From contig JAIVFJ010000039.1 of NCBI GenBank assembly GCA_025765615.1, positions 124,001 through 188,000 of the forward strand: a stretch of 64,000 nucleotides of DNA. The letters are read 5' to 3'. This stretch comes from Zopfochytrium polystomum (lineage: Eukaryota; Chytridiomycota; Chytridiomycetes; Chytridiales; Chytridiaceae). Below, piece by piece: positions 1 through 11,580 of this stretch. Position 1 is the first letter of the stretch. Every line of letters begins with the position of its first letter. The position numbers and the translations under genes were made by a program. The notes beneath the pieces are model-generated. The model was not told where the DNA came from. It did not search any database and saw only the letters and a list, made by a program, of their open reading frames with translations.

Positions 1-1340
1 CCACCACCGACTCCACAATGATCCCAGATGGCCACGCGCTCCTGGAACGCCGCGAGCTCGAGCGCGAGCTGCTTTTCTTGGGTCGCAAGGGTCGAGAACC
101 TGTGTCGCGGGAAAAAACAAGGGGGTGGGGTGGGGTTGGGGTGAGGGTCGTTACTCGTTACTCGTTTCTCAAATACCCCCCCCAAAAAAAAAAAAAGAAG
201 CAAAGTAAGAAAGGAAACTCGCACGCAAGCAACGCACTTTTCCTTTTGCGTCTCCCTCAACAGCAACAAGTCGCTCTCGATGCGCTGCATGGCGTGCTTG
301 AGTCCGTCGAGGCTTATTGCTGCTGTTGTTGTTGTTGTTGTGTTTGTTGTCGGTAAGGAACAAAACTAAATATGCAGTAACAGAACAAAGAAGAACACTT
401 GAGACCGCACGCACCGTCGCCGTCGTCCGAACACTTGCTATTTGCGCCCGCCGAGCGCGCCGAATCCACCGCCGCCTTGCCCGCCATCTCGACGAACCGC
501 TGCACCGACGCCCTGACTCGCCGCACCTCGCCAAACAGCCGGCGTCCTTTTTGTTTCATTCATTCATTTGCATTCCGTCAGAATCACGCAGCAAGACGAC
601 AAAGAAAAAAAAAACAAAGAAAAAAAAAACACTCTCTCACCCTCCTCATCCTCATCCTCGTTGTCCTTGCCGTCGCACTCCCCCACAACAAACACCACCG
701 CTTCGCCGCCCGTACCACTACCACCACCACCCGCGTAGCAGCTGCACCGCGCCACCGCTGCACGCAGCTCGCGCTCGATCCCGCGCGCGCGGCGCCGCGT
801 CGCGCGGAGGTGCGAGACGGTCGCGGCGCGTTTGGATGCCAGGGATGATGACGATGTGGTCTTTTGTGCTGGCGGTTGTTGTGGTTGTGGTTGTGGTTGT
901 GGTGGTGGTCGCGGTCGCGGATGGGATTGGTCGATGTAGTCGGTGTCGTTGTCGTTGTGGGGATCGCGGGCGGCTGTTGGGTCGTCGTCGTCGCGGAAGC
1001 GCACGACGCGGAGGTGGGAGGGGCGGCGGGCGCGGGGTCGGTGGTGGTCGTTGGGGCGAGTGCGGAGGGGAGTGCGTGGGAGGAGGACCGTCGCAGGCGC
1101 CGCTGCCGACGCCGCGTGCTGCTGCTTCTCCTGCATATCGTCGTTGTGCTCATCATCATCGTCGTTATGATCACCATCGTCGTCAACGTCGTCGTCATCG
1201 TTGTCGTCGTCGTCGTCGCGCCATCCTTCGTCCTCGCGGCGGCTGCGTCTTCGTGTCGCCCATCGCGCATTTGTAGCGGCGTCGTCCCCTTCGTCGGCCC
1301 AAAGACCCGAAGACGCTTCTGCCGCTGCTGCAAGCAGCAT
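1..1340 (-). CDS. Coiled-coil protein, 3' end outside the window
   Basis: I do not recognise the family. Four exons close in phase: 1340-641, 546-435, 312-238 and 99-1 (continuing off the left edge). The start is the ATG at 1340. The N-terminal part is low-complexity and acidic, with runs of Asp/Asn encoded by the GTC/ATC-rich stretch at 1135-1215. It is followed by Arg/Pro/Gln-rich sequence and then by a heptad-like helical region with motifs such as RRLFGEVRRVRASVQRF, LDGLKHAMQRIESDLLLLRE and EKQLALELAAFQERVAIW, as expected of a coiled coil. The gene diverges from COQ5, with only 58 bp between the two start codons. The exon 2 donor (GTGTTC at 434) is weak; it was chosen because only that phase keeps exon 3 open. 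A centrosomal or trafficking scaffold is conceivable but not shown. Confidence 0.55.
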
Positions 1341-1398
1341 TGCTCAGCGTCAAGGGGCTGTTTGTGTGGAAATTGTCTACTTTTCCTTGTGATCGAAA
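1341..1398. promoter_or_regulatory. Compact divergent promoter between coiled-coil gene and COQ5
   Basis: Only 58 bp separate the two divergent ATG codons. If both starts are right, the promoters and 5' UTRs must overlap each other or the neighbouring coding sequence. No TATA box is visible. Confidence 0.35.
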
Positions 1399-2817
1399 AT
1401 GCTGTTGACAAGGCTGACCGTCGGCGGAAGAAGGAGATCGGCGGCGCTGACGTCGCCGTCGTCTTTGAAGGCAGCGGCCTCCTCCCTTCCCGCCGCGCGG
1501 CGCCGCCTCGGAATCCCCACCGCTGCCCCCTCCCCCGCGCTCCTGCAGATTGCGCCATTCTCGTCGACCGCCCGCCGCTGCCAGCAACAACAGCAGCACT
1601 CCACAACGCCGGACCACGACGCCGCCGGCGACGCCACGACAACGACGCACTTTGGGTTCCGCACGGTGCCGGAGGACGTCAAGGAGTCGCTGGGTGAGGG
1701 GGGAACGGAAATGCTTTCTCTCCTTTTTCCGCGCGCGCGAGTATCTTCTACTGCTTACCTGCTCTATCTGACGCCAACCGTCCCAAAAAACATCCCCCCA
1801 ACAATTAAAATAAATAATAATAAACAAGTCGGCGGCGTGTTCAGCAACGTCGCCGACAAGTACGACGTGATGAACGACGTGATGAGCGGCGGCGTGCACC
1901 GGCTGTGGAAGGACTTCTTTGTGCGCGCGCTGGCGCCCGGGCCGGACATGCAGCTGCTGGACGTGGCCGGCGGGACGGGTAATGCGCGGCCTCTCTCTTT
2001 CTTTCTTTTCATTCCTATGTTTAATCCGTCCAAAAAAAATAGGCGACATCGCGTTCCGGTTCTTGGACCACGTGAAAGCCGCGTACGGCGCGAACCACGC
2101 TGCAAACGTCACGGTCGTCGACATTAACCCGAATATGCTCAAGGTCGGCATGCAGAGGGCCGAGAAGTTGGGGTACATGCAGAGTTGCGTAAGAAGAAAA
2201 CCCCCGCAATTATCTACCATCAAACCATCCCCGCCCCGTTCCTCGGCCCTGCTCCCGTACCAAACTGACACCTTCCCTTCTCCTTCCGCACCTATCCACC
2301 CACATCCCAGCCGGCCGCATCACCTTCCAAGAAGGCAACGCTGAGCACCTCTCGTCCATCCCCGACGCCTCGGTCGACGCCTTCACGATCGCGTTCGGCA
2401 TCCGCAACTGCACGCACGTCGACGCGGTCGTGCGCGAGGCGTACCGCGTGCTGAAGACGGGCGGGCGGTTCATGTGCCTCGAGTTTGGCAGCGTCGAGAA
2501 CCCGATTATACGAAGGTTTGTTTTTCTTTCCTTTTCTTTTTCGGGCGAGCCCGACTAACCCCAACACACACACAAAAAAAACAACAAAAAAACACAGTAT
2601 CTACGACACCTACTCCTTCCAAGTGATCCCGACGCTAGGCGGGCTGATCGCCAACGACCGCGACTCGTACCAGTACCTGGTTGAGAGCATCCGGCGATTC
2701 CCGCCGCAGCCGGCGTTTGCGAGGATGATTCGGGACGCGGGGTTCCGGCTGCGCGGGAAAGGCTGGGAGGACTTGACGTTTGGGGTCGCGGCGGTGCATT
2801 CGGGCTGGAAGCTTTGA
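1399..2817 (+). CDS. COQ5: COQ5, mitochondrial 2-methoxy-6-polyprenyl-benzoquinol methyltransferase
   Basis: S-adenosylmethionine-dependent C-methyltransferase of ubiquinone synthesis, acting in the CoQ complex on the mitochondrial inner membrane. Exons: 1399-1693, 1829-1978, 2043-2183, 2311-2515 and 2598-2817, giving about 336 residues. The first 55-60 residues are Arg/Ser/Ala-rich with no acidic residues, a typical mitochondrial presequence. Family motifs seen: [17 protein letters not shown], the SAM-binding [26 protein letters not shown] and [10 protein letters not shown] near the C-terminus. At the exon 3/4 junction the good donor GTAAGA at 2189 leaves phase 0, while the acceptor at 2310 needs phase 1. 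A weaker GTTGCG donor at 2184 restores the frame and a total divisible by three, so this junction is uncertain. A T31 tract starts 33 bp after the stop. Confidence 0.95.
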
Positions 2818-2849
2818 ACGGGGGAAAGGAGGTGGGGCAGGGCAAGGTT

Positions 2850-2881
<32 letters not shown>

Positions 2882-3840
2882 CGTGGGTGGTGTGTACCGG
2901 GTCCAAATTCAGTATCGCAACGGGCGTGAGTGCACCCAGCAACGTCCGCGGCGCTATACAGGGGTGGGCAGTGCGGGGGCACAAAAAGCGCGCCGAAGCA
3001 AACCACGCTTCCTCAACCAACGGATAGTTTGAATAACCAATTGAGTGAGGAAAAGACAAAGACAAGAAAAGGCAGAATGAGAGAGCGCGCGAGAGAGAGA
3101 GAGAGACGCTTCGGTTTCTAAAAATGGAATTAAATTCACGGGAGGGTCAGTGTTTCCTTTCCGCCTCCGTCCCCAAGGTAGGTATCATCCGAGGTCGACG
3201 TCCCCAACCGCCAGACTGTCGACTGCTCGCTCGGTATCGCCGTCCTCCTCCTCTACTTTGCCTCACCTCGAGCTCCCCGATCGCTGCTGGATCCGTCTCA
3301 TGTACTTTGCCATCCTGCCTCGCCATCACTACCCACGCCCATTCCCTTTGCACTGTCTCGGGGTTGGTCTCAGGCAACAACTAACTGAAACGTGACCTTC
3401 CTCCCTCACCCCCACCTGTGACAGACTGTCGACTCGCTGGCTGGTACTGTATCGTTCGTGATCCACCCAAATTTGTGCCTGATCGCTGTATTCGTCTCAC
3501 GTGCTTGCATCTCCTTGGGATCGTCGTGCCTTCCCCGCTTTTGATTCTCGAAATTACATCAATTCGCCCATCGCATCGGTTGGCTCCTACTGCTTCACTG
3601 CTGCGGAAACTGTGTTTTTTGTTTGAATTCTGATTGCTCGGCCCTCGCCTCTTCAGTCTCCCCACCGACACAGACTCGCACCCACCGTTCGTCGTCCACT
3701 AGTCGAACCTCCAAGAAGTCACCGTTTTTAAAAACTTGAAGGTAGTGTCTAGCCGCTTCCGCCCCCATCAATTGCTTCTGTCCTGACAGTCACCTTCTTG
3801 TTTTTGTTTCTTTCCAGCTGTGAAACCACTCGATTCAAGC
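2818..3840. other. Intergenic region with T31 tract and a diverged direct repeat
   Basis: No gene is supported here. It holds a run of 31 T at 2851-2881, a purine (GA)n stretch at 3085-3110, and two diverged copies of a roughly 100-bp segment at about 3210-3312 and 3422-3517. The copies share CAGACTGTCGACT, then a GATCGCTG...TCGTCTCA(C/T)GT order. A 5'-UTR intron of the kinase gene is plausible from a GTAGTG donor near 3741 to TTTCCAG at 3819, but only by motif. Confidence 0.4.
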
Positions 3841-6800
3841 ATGGACAGCGCTGATGTAAGGCGCAGGCTTCCTATTGTCGACTTGATTCAGTATCAAACT
3901 TTTGCCCACCCCAACCCGCACGAAAAGCGTTCACTCGAAGCATTCATTAAATTTATTTTCTCCTTCTCAGCTTGTAAATCTCACGATTTCTTCTCGCAAT
4001 ATTGCCCGCGAACCAGCTCCGGTTGGTGCTGGCAGTTTCGGCCAAGTGTTCCGTGGCACCTATCAACGCCACATCCCTGTTGCAATCAAGCAACTCCAAA
4101 TAGAGGCGACTGGGATCCATCCCGAGACGCGCAGGGAGTTGCTTGCTGAGGCAAGAATCATCAAAGAATGTCGCACCAGCGGGGTCCCTTCGCCGTTTGT
4201 TATTGGTTTCTATGGACTGCTGGTCGAAGACAACGGCTCAAAGTTCTCGTTGGTCATGGAGGTGAGTTGGCACATAAGCAATTTCTTACAGGCTTTCTGC
4301 TGAACTAACAATCCCATACTAATACCCATTCTCATCTTTGTTTGCGCACAACCCAGCTTGCCTCTGTTGGCTCTCTCTTTGATTACTATCGCAAGACTGA
4401 CGTCTCGTTGGTGCCAGTCGATCAACGCATTTCTCTCCTGCACCAAGTGTCTGTTGGCATGAGTTTCCTGCATGGTTTGGATATTCGTCACAACGATTTG
4501 AAGAGCATGAATGTGCTCTTGACGCAGTCTGGCCCGAACGCGCCCCTTGTGGCGAAAATCGCGGACTTTGGCTTGAGCAAAATGAAGAATGAGATTCGGT
4601 CTCGCAGCACTGTGTCCCGCATGGGAGGATCCGCATACTGGATGGCCCCAGAGCTCACTGGATTCAAGAAGAAAGTGAGTTTTCACGCTTGATTAAAGCG
4701 TGTGTGCACTTCCCCGCTAATAGTGGAATGAATTTCAATCACTCAATCACTCAGATCTCGAAAGCAAACGATGTGTTCTCTTTTGCTGTTCTCCTCACGG
4801 AGGTTGTCAGCTGGGTTGGAGTGTATGGTGTTCCCCTCCACGAGATGGACCCATCCCAGTTTCCAATGGCCTCCAAGGATGACAACTATCGCAGAGAAGC
4901 CTTGGCTGACCTGGATGAAAACGTGTTCTCTGCCATAAAGCAGGGACGCAATATTCGAGATTTATTTCAGCAGTGCTGGCAAGTTGATCCTGCAGCCCGT
5001 CCACTCTTTCCGCAGATTGCAAGCACTCTTGAACTGTTGCTGGATGGATTTGATGGTGCCAAAGCCGTTGCTTCAAGCGTGGCCACACCAGTGTTTCATC
5101 CGGTGCCAGCTGCAGCGGGAAATCCAACAATGCCAAAACCTACCAGCGAACCTGTCGCCCAGGGTGAGGGCAGTCTTGGGTACTATTTTGAGGGCCACAT
5201 GGCCCAAACGTTGACCCCCAGCTCCAATTATGCTGGAGGATCAGGCCAGGTAAGAAAATATTTTTATTGACTTGATGTGACGCTGGTTCTGTTTTCTGAT
5301 TCTTTCACGCTGATTCCCATCAGGCCCAATTGCCCATCACTGCGAACGTGGAAAAGATGTCTTTGCAGGGTCCGCCTCCGCCGCCTCAGCTTCCGCAAGG
5401 GACTCGGCGTCCATCTGGCGACGGTGACCATCAGCCATTCAAACCATTCCCACCGCCTGGACCAGTGGATGAAATCCTCACAGACCTCGCTCTGACCCAC
5501 CCAGACATTGTCAAGTTTTGGCGGCACTGGGCAGTAGACGCTGCCACTGGCAAGACGGCCCTCCGGATGCCTTGGTCTGAGCTGGCATTTGCACTGGAAG
5601 CTGGCATTCTGAATGGAGACCTGTCCAAGAAAGTGGAGGAAGATCTGCTGCAGGAAAAATGTGGCAAAGCATTTAAGACTGCATGTCCTCTGTCTGCTTT
5701 TTCTGTGTTTGTGAAGCGTGCTCCTCCTGGAAGCACTGTGGCTGATGTGTTTGGATTTGCTGTTGTTTCCACTGAGCAAGATCTTCGCAATATGAAAGAA
5801 AAAGGTCAGACTGCCAGCGGGAATGAAGGAGATTCTAACAAGGCAAATGTATTAACGTTCAATGAAGAGAAACAAAGCCAGCAACAGAGTCTCGAGAATA
5901 AAGTGAAGCACAGGATTGTTGCAGGGGGATGGGACCGAGCAAGCTGCACATTCAAGGAGCTAACGGAGGCGGAAAAAGTGCAAATGCACGAGGCTTTGGC
6001 AACAAACACAACAGTGCAACACTTGAAAATTCTTTGTAAGCCATGCGTGTTTTTTTCTCCTCAGTGTTCTAAACAACCAAAATACCAGCACGTGAGAATT
6101 ATTTTGCAATGACAAACCACACAAAAGAATCCTCCTAACAACACCATTCACAGCATTACCAGGTATAGATGCGAAAGTAAATTCTCCCAGAAGATGATGC
6201 AAACGCAAACTTTCACTTAATTCTCCACTAAACTCTCCACTGGGATGCACGAAAAACCAAATTGAATTCCCCACACATTCAATTAGCATGTATGTTGACT
6301 CTTTCGAAGTAACTGGCATCTGCTCAGTGTTCTCACTTTTACTTGACGCCATTCTTGATGTCTTCCTCGTTTTCACTTCTGCTCTCTGTGCAACTCTCTC
6401 AAACGGCTGGCTTCGTTTGATCATTTCAAACTGGAACAACCTGCAGCTGGTAAGTGCATCACTTTTTTCTCCAACACACAGTTGAATTTGCAGAAACCCC
6501 ATTCAATATTCCGGGTCGCATTGGGGGTTTCGTGCTTGAGTCGTCTTGCTCACCAATTTCTGACCCGTCCTTCTTTTTTTTCTGCACAATTCTGTCAATC
6601 GGCCTGGCTTGATCCAATCATTGTGGACTTGAACAACCTGCAGCCTGTGAGTGCATCACTTTGTTTCTCTAAGACATGGCTGAGTGTGCAGAAACCCCAT
6701 TCAAAATTCTGGGTTGCATTGGGAGAGTTTTGTGTTTGAGTTGGCTTGCTGACCAATTTCTGACAAATCTTTTTTTCTTCTCGATGTCTTCTTCTTTTTC

Positions 6801-9800
6801 CACTTGTGTTCTCTGTGCAACTCTCTCAAACGGCCTTGCTTTGTCGGAACATTGTGAACTGGAAAAACAAACAGATGGTGAGTGCATCACTTTGTTTGTC
6901 CAACACGCAGTGGATTTCGCAGAAACCCCGATTCAAAATTACGGGTTGCATTGGCGCGATTTGTGTTTGAGTTGGCTTGCTCACCAGTTTCTCGCCCATC
7001 TTTTTTTCTTGTTGATGTCGTCTTTTTTTTCCTCATCTCTGTGCAACTCCCTCAAACGGACTGGGTTGACCTGATCATTGTGGACTGGAACAACCTGCAG
7101 TTGGTGAGTGCATCAGCTTGTTTTTCCAAGACATGGCTGATTCTGGAAGAACCCATTCAAAATTATGGGTTGCATTGGGGGAGTTTGTGTTTGAGTTGGC
7201 TTGCTCACCAATTTTTGACCCACCTTTTTTTCTTCTTGATATCTTCTTTTTTCTCCACTTCTAATCGCTGGGCGACTCTCTCAAACGGCCTGTCTTGATG
7301 TGATCATTGTTGACTTGAACAATCTGCAGAGCGTGAGTGAATCACTTTTTCTCCAACACAGGGTTGATTCTGGAGACACCCCATTCAAAATTATCGGTTG
7401 CATTAAGGGAGTTGTGTTTGAGTTACCTCGCTCACCAATTTCTGACACATCTTTTTTCCTTCTTGATGTTGTCTTTTTTTTCGCTTCTCACCTCTGCGCA
7501 ACCCTCTCAAACGGCCTGGCTTGATCCGATCATTATTGGACTGGAACAACTTGCAGTTGGTGAGTGCATCACTTTGTTTCTCCAACACACAGTTTATTCT
7601 GCAGAAACCCCATTCAAAATTATGGGTTGCATTGGGGTGGTTTTGTTTGAGTTGACTTGCTCACCAATTTCTGACCCATCTTGTTTTCTTCGTGATGTCT
7701 TCTTACTTTTCCACTTCTGTTCTCTATGCTACTCTGTCAAATGGCCTGGCTTGATCTGATCATTGTGAACTGGAACGACCTGCAGACTGTGAGTGCATAA
7801 CTTTGTTCTGCGAGGACATGGCTGAGTGTGCAGAAACCCCATTCAAAATTTTGGGTTGCATTAGAGGGGGTTTTGTGTTTTAGTTGGCTTGCTCACTAAT
7901 TTCTGAGCCATCTTGTTTTCTTCTTGACGTCTTCTAATTTTTCCACCTCTGTTCTCCGCACTACTCTCTCAATCGGCCTGGCTTGATCTGATCATTATGA
8001 ACTTGAACAACCTGCAGACTGTGAGTGCATCAATTTGTTTTTCGAAGACATGGATTACAGTGCAGAAACCCCATTCAAAATTTTCGGTTGCATTGAGAGG
8101 GTTTTGCGTTTGAGCTGGTTGGCTCACCAATTTCTGACCCATCTTTTTTTCTTGTTGACGTCTTCATTTTTTTCGCTTCTCGTCTCTGCACGAACCCCTC
8201 AAACGGCCTGGGTTGACCCGATCATTGTGGACTGGAACAACCGGCAGTCAGTGAGTGCATCACTTTGATTTTCCAAGATAGCTCATTCTGCAGAAACCCC
8301 ATTCAAATTATGGGTTGCATTGGGGGGATTTTGTGTTCGAGTTGGCTTGCCCACCAATTTCTGACCCATCTTTGCTTCTTCTTCATGTCTTCATTTCTTT
8401 TCATTTCTGATCTCTGTGCGACTCTCTCCAATGGCCTGGCTTGATCCAATCATTGCCGACTTGAACAACCTGCAGCCTGTGAGTGCATCACTTATTTTTC
8501 CAAGACACGGCAGAGTGTGCAGAAACCATTAAAAATTATGGGTTGCGTTGGGAGGGGTTTTGTGTTCGTGTTGCCTTGCTCACCAATTTCTGGCCCAACC
8601 TTCTTTTTTCTCTGCACAATTCTGATCATCGGCCTCGCTTGATCCCATCATTGTGGACTTGAACAACCTGCAGCCTGTGAGTGGATCACTTTTTTTTTTG
8701 AAGACATGGCTGAGTGTGCAGAAACCCCAATCTAAATTCTGGGACGCATTGGGGGGGTTTTGTGCTTGAGTTGGCTTGTTCACCAATTTCTGACCCATGT
8801 TTCATTTTTTTCTGCACAATTCTGTCAATTGGCCTGGCTTGGTCGAATCATTGTGGACTTGAACAACCTGCAGCCTGTGAGTGCATCACTTTGTTTCTCC
8901 AAGACTTTGCAGTGTGTGCAGAAACCCCATTCAAAATTCTGGGTGGCATTGGGAGAGTTTTGTGTTTGAGTTGGCTTGCCCGCCAATTCTGACACATTTT
9001 TTTCTTCTTGATCTCTTCTTTTTTCACTTCTATTCTCTGTGCAACTCTCTCAAACGGCCTTGCTTTGTCCAAACATTGTGAACTGGAACAACAAACAGAT
9101 GGTGAGTGCAACGCCTTGTTGGTCCAACACACAGTTGATTTTGAAGAAACCCCCATTCAAAATCACGGGTTGCATTGGCGGGATTTTGTGTTTGAGTTGG
9201 CTTGCTCACCAATTTCTCGCCCAACTTTTTTTCTTGTTGACGTCGTGCTTTTTTTGCGCTTCTCATATCTGTGCAACTCCTCCAAACGGACTGGCTTGAT
9301 CTGAACATTGTGGAACTGGAACAACCTGCAGTTGGTGAGTGCATCACTTGTTCTTCCAAGACATGGCTGATTCTACAAGAACCCCATTCAAAATTTTGGG
9401 TTGCATTGGGGGAGTTTTGTGTTTGAGTTGGCTTGCTCACCAATTTCTGACCAACCTTTTTCTCTTCTTGATATCTTCTTTTTTTCTCCACTTCTGATCA
9501 CTGGCAACTCTCTGAAACGGCCTGTCTTGATCTGATCATTGTTGACTGGAACAACCTGCAGAGCGTGAGTGAACACTTTTTTTTCTCCAACACAGGGTTG
9601 ATTCTGCAGAAACCCCATTCAAATTATCAGTTGCATTGAGGGAGTTTTGTGTTTGAGTTGGCTTGCTCACCAATTCTGACACATCTTTTTTCCTTCTTGA
9701 TGTCGTCTTTTTCTTTCGCTTCTCATCTCTTCACAACCCTGTCAAACGGCCTGGCTTGATCCAATCATTGTGGACCGGAAAACCTGCAGTTAGTGAGTAC

Positions 9801-11580
9801 ATCACTTTGTTTGTCCAAGACATGGCCTGCAGAAACCCCATGCAAATTTATGGGCTGCATTGGGGGAGTTTTGTGTTTGAGTTGCCCTGCTCACCAATTT
9901 CTGACCCATCTTTTATTCTTCTTGAAATCTTCTTTTTTTTTCCCTTCTGTTCTCTGCGCCACTCTTTCAAACGGCTTTATCGGAACATTGTGACCTGGAA
10001 CAACCTGCAGAGGGTGAGTGAATCACTTTGTTTCTTTTCATTCTGTAGAAACCCTGTTCAAATTATTGGTTGCATTGGGGGGGTTTTGTGTTTGAGTTGG
10101 CTTGCTCACCAATTTCTTACCCTCCTTTTTCACTTTTTTTTTCTCTCTCAACTTCTGTTCTCTGCGCGACTCTCTCAAACGACGTTGCTTTGTCGGAACA
10201 TTGTGGACTGGAACAACCTACAGATGGTGGGTGGATCATTTTTTTTCTCCAACGCACAGTCGATTCTGCAGAAACTCCATGCAAAATCATGGGTCGCATT
10301 GGCGGGGGTTTTGTGTTTGAGCTGGCTTGCTCACCAATTCTAACCCATCTTTCTCACTCCTTGATGGTTCCTTTTCTTTCGCTTCTGATCTCTGTGTGAC
10401 TCTCTCAATTGGCCTGGCTTTGTTGGAACATTTTGAACTGGAACAACCTGCAGACGGTGAGTGCATCACTTTATTTTCGAAGACAGGATTGATTCTGCAA
10501 GAAACCCCATGCAAATTATGGGTTGCATTGGGGAGGTTTTTGTGTTCGAGTTCGCTTTCTCACCAATTTCTGACTGATTTTTTTCTCTTGATGTCTTCTT
10601 TTCTTTTCGACTTGTGTTCTCTGTGCAACTCTCTCAAACGGCCTGGCTCTGTCGGAACATTCTGAACTGGAACAAACTTCAGACTGTGAGTGCTTCACTT
10701 TGTTCTTGCAAGACATGGTTGATTCTGCAGAAAACCTATTCAAAATTAGGAGTTGCATTGGGGCAGTTTTGTCCTCGAGGTGCCTTCCTCACCAATTTCT
10801 GACCCATTTTTGTTTCTTCTTAATGTCTTCTTTTTTTCCGCTTGTGTTCTCTGCACAACTCTCTCAAACGGCCTGGCTTTGTTGGAACATTCTGAACTGG
10901 AACAACCTGCAGATTGTGAGTGCACCACTTTGTTTTTCCAAGACAGGATTGATTCTGCAGGAACCCCATCCAAAATTATGGGTTGGATTGGGAGGGTTTT
11001 GTGTTTGAGTTGGCTTCCTCACCAATTTCTGACCCATTTTTTCCCTCTTGGTGTCTTCTTCTTTTTTCGCTTTTGTTCACTTGCGACTCTCTCGAATGTA
11101 CTGACTTGATTCGATCATTCTGAATTGAATCCGCTTGCAGTTGGTACATGTCAAATTATTTCAGTTTATTTTCCCCACCCAAACTCTACATTATTTTTGG
11201 ATTGACAATTTTATTGCAGAAACGGGCCTCTATGGATCAGAGCAAAGTGTCAAGACGTTGTTGGCTGCCCTCAAGATGAACAAAATAGTAAAGTCGCTTG
11301 ACTTGGAAAGTGAGTTTGCTCTGTTTCTCTGTCTTTTTCCTCTTGACTTTTTCCTTCTAACTGCATTGGCCAGACCACCGTCTGTGGTGGCAACGGGAAT
11401 CCTTGAAGCGTGGCTTGCAAGACTGCTCCTTATTGTCTTCATTGAATATTAAAGGTCTTGAAAAATCCTTGCTGTTGGATGTTGTGCTGACACTAGATTC
11501 TCTTTATTTTAGGGAATGGCTTCACCTTTCTGGAGGATGGAAGTGGGTTTCCGTCCCACCTCTCAGTTCTGTTTGAATGA
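3841..11580 (+). CDS. TKL-type protein kinase with C-terminal leucine-rich repeats
   Basis: Serine/threonine kinase of the tyrosine-kinase-like group. Exons: 3841-3855, 3971-4261, 4357-4674, 4755-5249, 5324-6035, then 11220-11309, 11374-11454 and 11513-11580. Visible motifs: glycine loop GAGSFGQVFRG, ATP lysine in VAIKQL, catalytic loop HNDLKSMNVLL (Asn where HRD has Arg), DFGLS, and activation segment end YWMAPE. A Pro-rich linker and an alpha-helical region follow. Residues near 5995-6035 (EALATNTTVQHLKIL) begin ribonuclease-inhibitor-type LRRs, which resume in the last three exons (LLAALKMNKIVKSLDLE, then LKRGLQDCSLLSSLNIKG). All LRR introns are phase 1. The 5.2-kb gap between exons 5 and 6 is filled by the tandem array. 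Joining 6035 directly to 11220 would create TAA, so at least one exon in between is missing from this model or the gene is damaged. Confidence 0.75.
6300..11143 (+). repeat. Tandem array of 21 units of about 225 bp resembling splice cassettes
   Basis: Twenty-two junctions of the form CAG-NNN-GTGAGT lie at regular spacing. The variable triplets start at 6447, 6644, 6875, 7101, 7330, 7557, 7786, 8018, 8248, 8476, 8674, 8874, 9099, 9332, 9562, 9790, 10011, 10224, 10454, 10683, 10913 and 11141, so spacing is 197-233 bp. Each unit reads: donor-like GTGAGTGCATCAC, about 45 nt, a second acceptor-like TTCTGCAG, a conserved block with GGGTTGCATTGGG, a branch-like TTTCTGAC followed by a T-rich tract, a stretch usually free of AG, then CTGCAG. 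The array sits inside the kinase-LRR gene. One frame of the block before CTGCAG (SLCNSLKRxGFVGTL) resembles the ALxxNxxVxxL core of the flanking LRR exons, so the units may be decayed LRR exon/intron copies; that origin is inference. Confidence 0.85.

Noticed and set aside
9030..9491. 153-codon reverse-strand frame across two array units
   Set aside because: Unit length is not a constant multiple of three and the frame breaks in other units; no start or splice support on that strand.
6300..11143. CRISPR array
   Set aside because: Unit length is about 225 bp with no short repeat/unique spacer structure, and this is eukaryotic DNA.
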